The notes under the pieces are model-generated. The model was not told the origin of the DNA. It was given only the letters and a program-made list of their open reading frames with translations, and did no database searches. A stretch of 64,000 nt of DNA from DASQUK01 sp963756425 (GTDB taxonomy: Bacteria > Actinomycetota > Acidimicrobiia > Acidimicrobiales > VFJN01), in NCBI GenBank assembly GCA_963756425.1, contig CAVWNW010000001.1, positions 190,479 through 254,478 of the forward strand. The letters run 5' to 3'. Positions 9,085-17,410 of this stretch are shown here, in pieces; within the stretch, counting starts at the first letter, position 1; each line of letters begins with the position of its first letter. The position numbers were made by a program, and so were the translations under genes.

Positions 9085-9144
9085 ATGAGCGAGCGTCCGC
9101 AATGCGGCGACGAGGCTCGAGCGGCCCGCTGCGAAGCAGCATGA
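9085..9144 (+). CDS. Candidate 19-codon upstream ORF before the VWA gene
   Basis: ATG 9085 opens MSERPQCGDEARAARCEAA and stops at 9144. A four-codon ORF (ATG 9141, MSGK) overlaps that stop as ATGA, and its TAA overlaps the VWA start as TAATG. The chain could hand ribosomes to the VWA gene. It could also be a dispersed repeat or chance; there is no clear Shine-Dalgarno sequence. Confidence 0.2.
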   Translation: MSERPQCGDEARAARCEAA

Positions 9145-9154
9145 GCGGGAAGTA

Positions 9155-11176
9155 ATGCCTCGCCCCCAGTTCCGCTACAGCCGCTGGGACGGCACCCAGG
9201 TCGGCTTCGACCTCGACGCCGACGCCGTGCTCGAGCAGATGACCGACGACCTGCTGTACCACGGCGACCTCAACGCCGCGCTCCGGCGGTTGCTCCAGTC
9301 GGGCTTCCGCGACCGGCAGGGCCAGATGGTCGAGGGGATCCGCGACCTGCTCGACCGCCTGCGCCGCGAGCGCCAGGAGCGGCTCGACCGCTTCGACCTC
9401 GGCGGCGTCTACGACGAGATCGCCGAGGAGCTGCGCCAGGTCATCGACACCGAGCAGGCCGAGATCGACCGGCAGGTCCGGGACGCGCGCGCCAGCGGCG
9501 ACACGCGCCGGGCCGAGACGGCGCAGGGAGCCGCCGACGAGCGCAACATGCAGCTGGAGATGCTGCCTGCGGACCTCGCGGGCATGGTGCGCGAGCTCCA
9601 GAACTACGACTTCGCCTCGGCCGAGGCCCAGCGGCGGTTCGACGAGCTCGTCGAGCGGCTCCGCCAGCAGGTGCTCGACTCGTACGTCAGCCGCATGACC
9701 GGGGCCGTCGAGTCGATGACGCCCGAGGACATGGCCCGGATGAAGGACATGCTGGCCGAGCTGAATCAGATGCTCGACCAGCGTTCCCGGGGCGAGGAGC
9801 CGGACTTCGAGGGCTTCATGCAGCGCTACGGCGACTTCTTCCCCGAGAACCCCCAGAACCTCGACGAGCTGTTGGAGGTGCTCGCCCGCCGGATGGCCGC
9901 CATGCAGGCGATGCTGGCGTCGATGACGCCCGAGCAGCGGGCGCAGATCCAGCAGCTGGCCGAACAGCTCCTCGACGACATGGACCTGCGCTGGCAGGTC
10001 GACCAGCTCGGCCAGCAGCTGCGCGGCCTGTTCCCGCAGATGGGCTGGGACCAGCGCTACAACTTCCAGGGCCAGGACCCGCTCGGCATGGCGGAGGCGG
10101 CGGCCACCATGGAGGAGCTGGGTGACCTCGATCGGCTGGAGCAGCTCCTGCGGGGAGCCGCGAACCCCGGCGCACTGGCGGAGGTGGACATCGACCGCGC
10201 TCGGGAGCTGCTCGGCGACGATTCCGCCCGCAGCCTGGACGAGCTGGCCCGGCTCACCCGCCTGCTCCAGGACGCCGGACTCGTCGACCAGCGCGAGGGC
10301 CGGCTCGAGCTCACGCCCAAGGGACTCCGCCGCATCGGCCGCAACGCCCTGCACGACCTGTTCCAGCGCCTCGCCCGCGACAAGCTCGGCCGCCATGAGC
10401 TCGAACGGTCGGGCGCCGGGCACGAGCGCACCTACGAGACCAAGGCCTACGAGTTCGGCGACCCCTTCAACCTCAACATCGAGCGCACGGTCCGGAACGC
10501 CATAGGCCGCCGTGGTGGGGGCACGCCCGTCCTGCTGTCACCCGACGACTTCGAGGTCGAGCGCACCGAGCACGTCGTTCGGTCGTCGACCGTGCTCATG
10601 CTGGACCTCTCGCTGTCGATGCCCATGCGCGACAACTTCCTGGCCGCGAAGAAGGTGGCCATGGCGCTGCACTCGCTCATCTCCCTGCAGTTCCCGCGCG
10701 ACTACCTGGGACTGGTCGGCTTCAGCGAGGTGGCCCGCGAGATCCGCCCACAGGACCTGCCCGAGGTGTCCTGGGACTTCGTGTACGGCACCAACATGCA
10801 GCACGCGTTCCAGATCAGCCGGCGGCTCCTGGCCCGCCAGTCGGGCACCAAGCAGATCATCATGATCACCGACGGCGAGCCCACCGCCCACTTCGAGCCC
10901 GGCATCGCCGAGCCGTTCTTCTCGTACCCTCCGGTGCGCGAGACCGTCGACGCCACCTTGCGGGAGGTGGTGCGCTGCACCCGCGAGGGCATCCGCATCA
11001 ACACCTTCATGCTGGACCCCACCGGCCACCTGCGCTCGTTCGTCGAGAAGCTCACCCGGCTCAACCAGGGCCGCGCGTTCTTCACCACCCCGGAGACGCT
11101 CGGCGACTACGTGCTCGTCGACTTCATCGAGCAGAAGCGCGAGCTGCGCCGCTCGGGCGGCCGTCGGTCGGCCTGA
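9155..11176 (+). CDS. VWA-domain protein, CoxE/Rv0959-like partner of the MoxR ATPase
   Basis: A 673-residue protein. The first 460 residues are helical and charged with long Glu/Arg/Gln-rich coiled-coil stretches. The C-terminal 200 residues are a von Willebrand factor A domain whose MIDAS motif is LDLSLSM (DxSxS, about 482-486), with the second metal Asp in IIMITDGEPT. MoxR ATPases act on or through such proteins. It is cytoplasmic by the lack of any signal or membrane helix. ATG 9155 is preceded by GGGAAGTA. Size and domain order match mycobacterial Rv0959. Confidence 0.85.
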   Translation: MPRPQFRYSRWDGTQVGFDLDADAVLEQMTDDLLYHGDLNAALRRLLQSGFRDRQGQMVEGIRDLLDRLRRERQERLDRFDLGGVYDEIAEELRQVIDTEQAEIDRQVRDARASGDTRRAETAQGAADERNMQLEMLPADLAGMVRELQNYDFASAEAQRRFDELVERLRQQVLDSYVSRMTGAVESMTPEDMARMKDMLAELNQMLDQRSRGEEPDFEGFMQRYGDFFPENPQNLDELLEVLARRMAAMQAMLASMTPEQRAQIQQLAEQLLDDMDLRWQVDQLGQQLRGLFPQMGWDQRYNFQGQDPLGMAEAAATMEELGDLDRLEQLLRGAANPGALAEVDIDRARELLGDDSARSLDELARLTRLLQDAGLVDQREGRLELTPKGLRRIGRNALHDLFQRLARDKLGRHELERSGAGHERTYETKAYEFGDPFNLNIERTVRNAIGRRGGGTPVLLSPDDFEVERTEHVVRSSTVLMLDLSLSMPMRDNFLAAKKVAMALHSLISLQFPRDYLGLVGFSEVAREIRPQDLPEVSWDFVYGTNMQHAFQISRRLLARQSGTKQIIMITDGEPTAHFEPGIAEPFFSYPPVRETVDATLREVVRCTREGIRINTFMLDPTGHLRSFVEKLTRLNQGRAFFTTPETLGDYVLVDFIEQKRELRRSGGRRSA

Positions 11177-11185
11177 CCGCCGGCT

Positions 11186-11794
11186 TCAGCCACCCAGCAG
11201 GTCGACGACGCCCCCAAGCAGCCCGCCGGTAAGGCCCTGCGGCGCCTCAGTGGTTGTCGTGGTCGGGTCCGTCGTGGTCGTCGTGGGCTCGGTCGTCGTG
11301 GTGGTGGGCTCAGTCGTCGTGGTGGTGGGCCCCGTGGTCGTCGTGGTGGTGGGCCGGGTGGTCGTGGTGGTGGGCCGGGTCGTTCCGCTCCCCGGCCTGG
11401 TCGTCGCCGTGCTCCCCGGGCGTGTCGACCCGGTGCTGCCGATGGGGACCACCTCGCCGTCGACCACCGTCGAGCCGGGTGGCAGCGGCACCACGACGTC
11501 CTCGCCGGTTTCGGGGTCGACGATGCGCGCCGTCGACGGCGCGGGGCGGACGATCGCGCCGGTCCTGGTGAACGACACCGCAACCGCCGGCTGGCTGGGC
11601 GGGATGGTGGTCGGGGCGCCGTCCTCGCCGGTCCGGTCCGATGGTGCCGCGAGCTCGACCGAACCGTCTCCGCCGTGGTTCACCCACGTAAAGCCCATGG
11701 CGACCGCGAAGATCACCGCGGCGAGGAGGGTCTCACCCACGGAGCCGTGAAGGAGGTGGCGTGCCCCGCGCGGCTCGTTGTCCCCCAGCCCCAT
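11186..11794 (-). CDS. Membrane-anchored protein with Thr/Pro-rich tail
   Basis: A 202-residue protein. ATG 11794 has AGGA eight bases upstream. One membrane helix lies near residues 20-38 (SVGETLLAAVIFAVAMGF). An outer linker follows, then a tail of PTTTTTE-like repeats, and the last residues (GLTGGLLGGVVDLLGG) are hydrophobic. The tail looks like an extracellular, possibly glycosylated, wall-spanning stalk. No enzymatic domain seen and no function assigned. It ends convergently nine bases from the VWA gene. Confidence 0.65.
   Translation of the reverse strand: MGLGDNEPRGARHLLHGSVGETLLAAVIFAVAMGFTWVNHGGDGSVELAAPSDRTGEDGAPTTIPPSQPAVAVSFTRTGAIVRPAPSTARIVDPETGEDVVVPLPPGSTVVDGEVVPIGSTGSTRPGSTATTRPGSGTTRPTTTTTRPTTTTTTGPTTTTTEPTTTTTEPTTTTTDPTTTTTEAPQGLTGGLLGGVVDLLGG
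11249..11392. repeat. Degenerate tandem repeat encoding the Thr-rich tail
   Basis: About seven degenerate units, mostly 21 bases, built from GTCGTCGTGGTGGTGGGC-like sequence. They encode repeats of PTTTTT with E, D, G or R. Such coding microsatellites change length readily by slippage. Confidence 0.7.
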
Positions 11795-11867
11795 ACCGTC
11801 ATCCTGCACCCCACGGACCCCGGGGCGCCAGCGCCGGCGGTAGAGGCGCGGTGGGTCGAACGAGGGC

Positions 11868-12383
11868 TCAGCCCCGCGGCCCTTCGAGCCGCTGCCGGTA
11901 CAACCCCAGTGTCTCGTCGTCGAACGCGACCAGGAGCACGCGTTCCACATCCGTGGGCGTGGAGCGCAGTGTGTCGACGGCGACCGCGGCGGCTTCGCGC
12001 GGCGGATAGCCATACGCGCCGGTGGAGATGGCGGGAAACGCAACGCTCCGGGCACCGATCTCGTCGGCGATCTCGAGGCACCTCCGGTAGCAGGACGCCA
12101 GTCGCTCGGCCTCGCCCTCGCCGCCGCCCCGCCACACCGGTCCGACGGTGTGGATGACCCAACGGGCCGGCAGCCGGTAGCCGCTGGTGGCCTTGGCATC
12201 CCCGGTGTCGCATCCGCCCAGCGTGCGGCACTCCTCGAGCAGGTCGGGGCCGGCGGCTCGGTGGATGGCGCCATCGACACCCCCGCCCCCCAGCAGGCTT
12301 CCCTTCGCGGCGTTGACGATGGCGTCGACGTCGAGCGTCGTGATGTCGGTGCGCACTGCCTCGACCGCCGGCGCGCGCGTCAC
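11868..12383 (-). CDS. Macro-domain protein, probable ADP-ribosyl/O-acetyl-ADP-ribose hydrolase
   Basis: A 171-residue single macro domain. Recognisable elements are TDITTLDVDAIVNAAKGSLLG (quoted to 20), GGGGVDGAIHRAAG and the phosphate-binding loop AFPAISTGAYGYP. Macro domains of this class bind ADP-ribose and remove acetyl or ADP-ribosyl groups. Cytoplasmic, family-typical length. Start GTG 12383. Divergent from whiB at 12524, sharing a 140-base region with palindromes. Confidence 0.9.
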   Translation of the reverse strand: MTRAPAVEAVRTDITTLDVDAIVNAAKGSLLGGGGVDGAIHRAAGPDLLEECRTLGGCDTGDAKATSGYRLPARWVIHTVGPVWRGGGEGEAERLASCYRRCLEIADEIGARSVAFPAISTGAYGYPPREAAAVAVDTLRSTPTDVERVLLVAFDDETLGLYRQRLEGPRG

Positions 12384-12433
12384 CCCCGCCTACCCCTTGC
12401 GCAATCGCCGTCTGTGGTGGAAGATCACACCAT

Positions 12434-12448
12434 TGTAATTACACGTGT
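12434..12448. promoter_or_regulatory. Overlapping palindromes in the macro/whiB divergent region
   Basis: TGTAATTACA (perfect 10-bp palindrome) runs into ACACGTGT (perfect 8-bp palindrome), with outer CACAC and GTGTG. This is the most AT-rich stretch of the neighbourhood and lies about 75 bases before the whiB start. It may be an operator or -10 region. Confidence 0.4.
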
Positions 12449-12523
12449 GGCATCAGTACGGGATGGTGGTGCTCCGGACGGGCCGCACACGGACCCAGCT
12501 GAGACAGGCGGGAAGGGGGCCAG

Positions 12524-12805
12524 ATGAAACTCCCCGTGGCCACAGATCCCGAAGACAACACCTGGCAGGACTACGCCAACTGCTTGGGCGTCGACCCCGA
12601 CCTCTTCTTTCCCGAGCGCGGGGCGTCCACGCGCGAGGCCAAGGAGGTGTGCCGGGGCTGCATCGTGCGCGCCCAGTGCCTCGAGTACGCCCTCGTCCAC
12701 AGTGAGAAGTTCGGCATCTGGGGCGGCATGAGCGAGCGCGAGCGCCGGCGCATTCGCCGCCAGCGCGCCCTCGCACGCCAGGCGGCCAGCACCGCCTCGG
12801 CCTGA
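12524..12805 (+). CDS. WhiB-family iron-sulfur transcriptional regulator (WhiB2-like)
   Basis: A 93-residue protein with the four WhiB cysteines: one in DYANCLGVD (about residue 20), then CRGC and a following C (RGCIVRAQC) near 43-52. The GIWGG turn is near 66-70, followed by the basic segment SERERRRIRRQR. WhiB proteins bind a 4Fe-4S cluster and control transcription through the primary sigma factor. The D-N-T-W-Q-D start and length suggest the WhiB2/WhmD branch, linked to septation in mycobacteria and Streptomyces; the subgroup is inference. Confidence 0.88.
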   Translation: MKLPVATDPEDNTWQDYANCLGVDPDLFFPERGASTREAKEVCRGCIVRAQCLEYALVHSEKFGIWGGMSERERRRIRRQRALARQAASTASA

Positions 12806-12848
12806 CCGAGCCGCGACGCGGTAGCTGGGCGGCCAGCACCGCGTCGGC
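12781..12848. repeat. Pair of 21-bp direct repeats across the whiB stop
   Basis: GGCGGCCAGCACCGCCTCGGC at 12781-12801 (21 bp; one base differs in the second copy) recurs at 12828-12848, offset 47. The first copy encodes the WhiB C-terminus and the second lies after the stop. It looks like a short tandem duplication. Confidence 0.55.
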
Positions 12849-12856
12849 AGCCAGGA

Positions 12857-13642
12857 TCACGACAGGCGGGCGAGGCGCGACTCGATCGTCTTGCCCTCCG
12901 CCAGGTCCAGCTCCGCCCAGCGCGCCGGATCGATCCGCTCGAGGATCGATCGTGGCACGAGACCGACGAGTTCCGCGCCGGCGACCGCTGCCCGTTCGGC
13001 CACCAGGTCCCACGCCTCCGCCGGGCCGAGCTCGTCGGGCGAGACGAGGTTCATCGAGACCTGCACCTGCCGGCCGACCGGCAGCCCAAGCGCCCGCAGC
13101 TGCGGGCCCCTGATGTCCCGGGCGATCCGCTGTGCCAAGGCCAGGTCGGGCTCGGCGAGCCACACGTTCCAGGCCACCAACACCGGCCGCGCCCCTACGG
13201 CGGTCGCGCCGGCGCTGGGGTGGGGCAGTGACGGTCCCCGGTCGGGTGGCAGCGCCGCGAACGCCAGGCGGCGCACGTCGGGCAGAGATCGCTCCGGCCC
13301 GTAGGCGAAGCCGGGGACTCCCAGGTCGGCGGCCAGCCACTCCAGGAACCGGTCGCGGGCCGCTGCGGCGTCGGCCAGCGTCGACCCGGCCAACGGCGCG
13401 AACGGCACGACGTCGACGACGCCGAAGCGCGGGTGCACGCCCTGGTGGCGGCGGACGTCGAGCTGGGCCACGGCCGCCCGTGCCACGGCGCGGGGAGCCT
13501 CCTCGCCCACCAGCGTCAGCACCGAGCGGTTGTGGTGCACATCCGAGTGCACGTCCAGCAACGAACCACCGGCAGACGAAGCAATCGTCGTGACGACGTG
13601 GGGGCGAGACCCTTCACTGATGTTCACGACGCATTCAAGCAA
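12857..13642 (-). CDS. Glutamate formiminotransferase-like protein (FTCD N-terminal domain)
   Basis: A 261-residue protein with the family N-terminus ECVVNISEG, the folate-site motif HPRFGVVDVVPF near 71-82 and VSMNLVSPDEL in the second half. The family moves the formimino group from formiminoglutamate to tetrahydrofolate in histidine breakdown. No other hut genes are nearby and the protein is some 40 residues short of canonical enzymes, so a different acceptor or role is possible. The start is TTG 13642, chosen because family members begin two residues before ECVVN. Divergent from tatA, 42 bases apart. Confidence 0.75.
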   Translation of the reverse strand: MLECVVNISEGSRPHVVTTIASSAGGSLLDVHSDVHHNRSVLTLVGEEAPRAVARAAVAQLDVRRHQGVHPRFGVVDVVPFAPLAGSTLADAAAARDRFLEWLAADLGVPGFAYGPERSLPDVRRLAFAALPPDRGPSLPHPSAGATAVGARPVLVAWNVWLAEPDLALAQRIARDIRGPQLRALGLPVGRQVQVSMNLVSPDELGPAEAWDLVAERAAVAGAELVGLVPRSILERIDPARWAELDLAEGKTIESRLARLS

Positions 13643-13684
13643 TGGCCAACCCCCGATGCGGTTGGCCGATCGACGAAAGGTACA

Positions 13685-13864
13685 GTGGCGGCCGTGAACC
13701 TCGGAGCACCGGAACTACTCATAGTCCTGCTCGTCATCCTCGTCCTCTTCGGTGGAGCCAAGCTGCCCAAGCTGGCCCGTTCGATGGGCCAGGCCCAGTC
13801 CGAGTTCAAGCGCGGACTCAAGGAACCGGGCACGGCCAAGGACGAGGAAGACAAGACCGACTGA
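13685..13864 (+). CDS. tatA: Twin-arginine translocase subunit TatA/TatE
   Basis: A 59-residue protein with the N-terminal helix PELLIVLLVILVLFGGAKLP, a hinge, the amphipathic helix KLARSMGQAQSEFKRGLKE and an acidic tail. TatA multimers form the pore that exports folded, cofactor-bearing proteins. A likely client is the PhoX protein encoded at 22580, which has an RR signal. Start GTG 13685 is four bases after GAAAGG; GTG 13694 is the alternative. tatC is not adjacent. Confidence 0.88.
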   Translation: MAAVNLGAPELLIVLLVILVLFGGAKLPKLARSMGQAQSEFKRGLKEPGTAKDEEDKTD

Positions 13865-13920
13865 CCCGCTGGGTCAAGAGGAGCCGGCGCGGGCCGGTAG
13901 AGCGGCAGCGCCCGCCTCGC

Positions 13921-16536
13921 TCACGACGCCCGGGCGCCCTCACCGGGGCGGTCGCGCGCAGCGGTCACCGCGTCTTGCTGGCTGAGCCGGGAGCCTGCGG
14001 CGAATACCTCCTCGAAGCGGTCCGCGCCCAGCGTTTCGCGGGTCTGGATGACCTGCTCCGCCTCCTGTCGCGCCGAGCCCCACACTCGAATGCCCGCCCG
14101 CCGACGCAGGCCCTCGGTCGCCCCCGCCAGCAGCGCCGCGCGCTCCGCGTCACCCTCTAGGAATGCCAGCCGGGCGAATGCGGCCAGGCACAGGGCCAGG
14201 CTTGGAGTGCTCTGTGTCTCCAAGCTGATATCCAGTGCGTCCGTGAGCACTGCCCAGGCATCATCGAAACGGGCACGTGACCGCCAGGATGCCCAGCTGC
14301 ACCCGTGAGCTGATCGAGCCAGGCATTGGCCAGCCGCTCCGACTCATCACGTCCCTCGGCCAGGTGGCGGGCGGCGTCGTCGTAGCGGCCCACGGCCATC
14401 TCCAGGGAGCCGAGGGTGATCAGGGCCACCGGGATCCACAGGGGCTCGTCCAGACGGCGGAGTACCTCGAGGCTGGCCGCCGCCTCGCGAACACCACGTT
14501 GGAAGTCGTCGGCGATGGCCGCATTCCAGGACAGGGCCAGGCGGGAAACGGCCTCGAGGTAGGGGTCGTCGATCTCCTCGAGCAGCGGCTCCAGCCGCTC
14601 GCCGGCCGCGTGAGCCCCGGCACCGTCACTGGCTTCGAGTGCGACCACCGCCGCCCCCCAGAACAGTTCGGTTCGGGAATGGGCGTCGAGGGATTCGACG
14701 CCCGGCATGAGCTCGTCGATCAAGGATCGGGCCTCGATCAGGAGGTCGACCGGCATCCCCAGGAAGGGCCACATGGCCCATGGCGCCATGATCCGGAACA
14801 GGTCGGGCAGCGGCGCTCGGTCGTGGTCCACGTACCAGCGCACCGCGGCCGCCAGGTTGCCCCTGTCGATCTGCAGCCGCCGCACCCATTCGTTCTGCCG
14901 GCCGTGCCGCATCGGACGGTCCGCCCGTTCGACCAGCGCTCGATAGTGGTCAGCGTGACGGCGCCGAATCTCGGCAACGTCGGGCCGCGCGGCCAGTCGC
15001 TCGGCGACGAATTCACGAATGGTCTCGAGCATCCGCGACCGGCGGCCCAGATCACCGACGTCGAGGTAGATGAGGCTGTGACCAACGAGCACGTCCGTCA
15101 GTTCGAGCGCCCGGTCCTCGTCGATGCCGGCGACTGCCGCCGCGGCGTCGATCGTCCAGCCGTCAACGAACACGGCCACCGTCTCGAGCAGCGACCGCTC
15201 GGCGTCGTCCAGCAGGCTGACGCTCCACTCGACCGTGGCGCGCAGCGTCTGCTGACGCTCCGGCAGATCCACCGTGCCCGCCCCCAGGGCGTCGAGCGAC
15301 CCGGCCAGGCGGGCCAGCAGCGCGTCGGGCTCCAGGAGTCGAGTGCGGGCGGCCGCAAGCTCGATGGCCAGCGGCATGCCCTCGAGGCGGCGGCAGATCT
15401 CTACCACCTCAGCGGCGTTGGCCTCCGTGAGGGCGAAGTCGCCCCGCACGGCGCGGGCCCGGTCGATGAACAGCGCCACCGCCGGCGATGCCGCCACCTC
15501 GTCCAAAGGCACGGCGGCGGGATCGGCGGGGAAGCGCAGCGCGGCCACCGGGAAGACCCACTCGGCCCGCAGCCTCAACACGGTGAGGCTGGTCGCCAAG
15601 ATGGCCAACGCGGGACAATGGGCCAGCACCTCGTCGAGGTCCCTCGCCGCAGCGACCAGGTGCTCCAGGTTGTCGAGTATCAGCAGCCACTCGCCGTCGC
15701 CGAAGTAGTCGATCAGCGCCTGCAGCGGCGTGTCCCTGCCCGCTAGCTCGGCCCCCGCGGCCCGACCGATGCCGGCCATGACCAGCTCGGGCTGCGTGAC
15801 CATAGCCAGCGGCACGAACACGACGCCGGAGCTGAAGTGCTCGCGCAGCCGCTCTCCCACCGCAATGGCGAGCCGGGTCTTGCCGATCCCACCCGGCCCC
15901 GTGAGGGTGACCAGGCGTACCTCGCGGCGGAGGACCAGGCCGGCCACCTCTTCGATCGCGTGCTCCCGGCCGACCAGCGGAGTCGTCGGCGCCGGCAGCG
16001 GGTGGCGGCGATCCTGGCTCTGCGACCTGGCCGTCACGGCCGTCGCACGGCTGGTGGCGGCGAACCGTTCGCTCAGCAGCGTCGCCAGGTCGTCGCGGAC
16101 CAGCCGCCCAAGCTCGCCCGCAGTCCGGAACCTCTGATAGGAGGTCTCCTGCTTGATGCGGGAGAGCAGATCCGCCAGGGGGGGGTTCGCGATCGGGCGC
16201 CGGGACCTTGACGTACAGGAGACGCGGCAGCTGCCGCGACAGGTCGAACTCATCCTCCAGGCCCGACACCTCCATGCCGGGAGCGACCTGCCCGTAGCGC
16301 TGCCAGTACAGCCCGATGAAGATGTCGCTCTGAGCCAGGTACGCCCGGTAGAGCTCCCTCGGCGGGTGGGGCCTCGCCCCCAGCTCGAACATCACTGGCG
16401 TCAACCTCAGCGTCGAGATGGCGCGCGAGACCGCCCTCCGTTCGTCGGCCAGCTCGGCCAGCGTCGAGCTCACGAACACCCGTAGGCGCTGGTCCGGAGT
16501 GCGGATGGCCGTGTCGCCGGGCAACGCATCGGTCAC
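13921..16536 (-). pseudogene. DUF4062-STAND ATPase with helical repeats, three frame breaks
   Basis: Read across frames this is one protein of about 870 residues. Residues 1-150 are a DUF4062 domain (LRVFVSSTLAELADERRAVS, LYRAYLAQSDIFIGLYWQRYG). A STAND-type NTPase follows with Walker A LTGPGGIGKTRLA and Walker B LLILDNLEHL, then the LPLAIEL-like GMPLAIELAAAR motif. The rest is TPR-like helical repeats. Frame breaks: an eight-G run at 16178-16185, where seven would restore the frame, and two near 14302 and 14276 that hide the last 120 residues (ending GEGARAS at 13921). Start GTG 16536 is a choice; TTG 16593 is in frame. DUF4062 with STAND ATPase is a sensor/effector layout seen in signalling and immunity proteins. 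Target unknown. Confidence 0.7.
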
Positions 16537-16630
16537 CGCTTCGCCCTGGTCAGGCACAGATGACAGTGTCGAGCAAGCGCGGTCGACCCGCAACGATCCG
16601 TGCGGCCGGGCTAGTGAGCGCGTGGCTCCA

Positions 16631-16882
16631 CTAGGTCCCAGGGCTCGGAGCGAGGGCGGCCAACCGCCGCCGCTTTAGGATGCGTCGCCGCTCCCGCTCG
16701 GAGCAACCGCCCCAGACGCCGTGGTCGATGCGGTTGACCAGGGCGTGCTCCAGGCACTGGTCCTTGACCGGGCAGGTGGCGCAGATCCGCCGTGCGACCT
16801 CGACGCCCACGCCGTCGCTGGGGAAGAACGTGCTCGGGGATTCATGGGCGCAGTTGCCGCGTGCCATCCACTCGGTTTCCAT
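16631..16882 (-). CDS. WhiB-family transcriptional regulator, second copy
   Basis: An 83-residue protein with WhiB cysteines in RGNCAHE and ICATCPVKDQC, the GVWGG turn and the Arg/Lys-rich tail ERERRRILKRRRL. The 4Fe-4S cluster and DNA-binding tail are as in the family; the redox-sensing role is inferred. It is divergent from the gene at 17066 across 183 bases holding an inverted repeat. It shares little with the other WhiB beyond the core, so the two are not a recent duplication. Confidence 0.88.
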   Translation of the reverse strand: METEWMARGNCAHESPSTFFPSDGVGVEVARRICATCPVKDQCLEHALVNRIDHGVWGGCSERERRRILKRRRLAALAPSPGT

Positions 16883-16917
16883 CGGTCCTCCAGATACGGC
16901 CTGCTGCCTCTTAATAC

Positions 16918-16940
16918 GGAACCGCGGGGGATTCGGTTCC
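16918..16940. promoter_or_regulatory. Inverted repeat in the divergent promoter region
   Basis: GGAACCG and CGGTTCC, seven-base perfect arms nine bases apart, 36 bases upstream of the second whiB start. This would suit a dimeric regulator. The remaining bases up to 17065 show no clear promoter that I can name. Confidence 0.35.
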
Positions 16941-17065
16941 CGACGTTTTGGTGCGTACCGATATCCAACGCGCCTGAGAGTTCCCTGAACGTCCGCGGGA
17001 AATGGCCCCCGCGGGGGGCGCCGGCGCCGACTAGTGGGCGCGAGCGGCCACTAGGGTGGTCAGCC

Positions 17066-17338
17066 ATGTCAGAGGTCGAAGCCGAGGTCGAACCACCCCG
17101 TGGCCACGCACGCGTCGTGTACCTGGGCCCCGTGGCCCCGCACTGGGAGGTCCAGTCCGACTTCGGCGATCGCCAGATGATCGACGACTTCCGTTCCCGG
17201 GTGATGGCACGCCTGGTGCTGCTGCCGCCCCACGACCCCCAGTTCCGGCGCAACCGCGAGCGGGTGGTACGGGATGCCGAACGTGAGCACATCCTTCTGG
17301 AGTGGGACCTCGGCTATCCGGAGGACGAGGAGTCCTGA
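17066..17338 (+). CDS. Small conserved-looking hypothetical protein
   Basis: A 90-residue soluble, acidic protein. Core: GHARVVYLGPVAPHWEV, then FGDRQMIDDFRSRVMARLVLLPPHDPQFRRN, quoted in parts. No domain is recognised. It ends 72 bases before ppk and may be in the same transcript. Start ATG 17066 has no strong Shine-Dalgarno sequence. Confidence 0.6.
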   Translation: MSEVEAEVEPPRGHARVVYLGPVAPHWEVQSDFGDRQMIDDFRSRVMARLVLLPPHDPQFRRNRERVVRDAEREHILLEWDLGYPEDEES

Positions 17339-17410
17339 GGCCCGTTCCGACTGCGCGATATTCCTGGTGAGGCCCCGGACAGGGTCGATCGGCGTCGCTA
17401 CCCTGACGGC

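Noticed and set aside
11249..11392. Possible CRISPR or satellite array
   Set aside because: The repeats have no spacers and encode a Thr-rich tail in frame. No CRISPR-like array was seen anywhere in the window.
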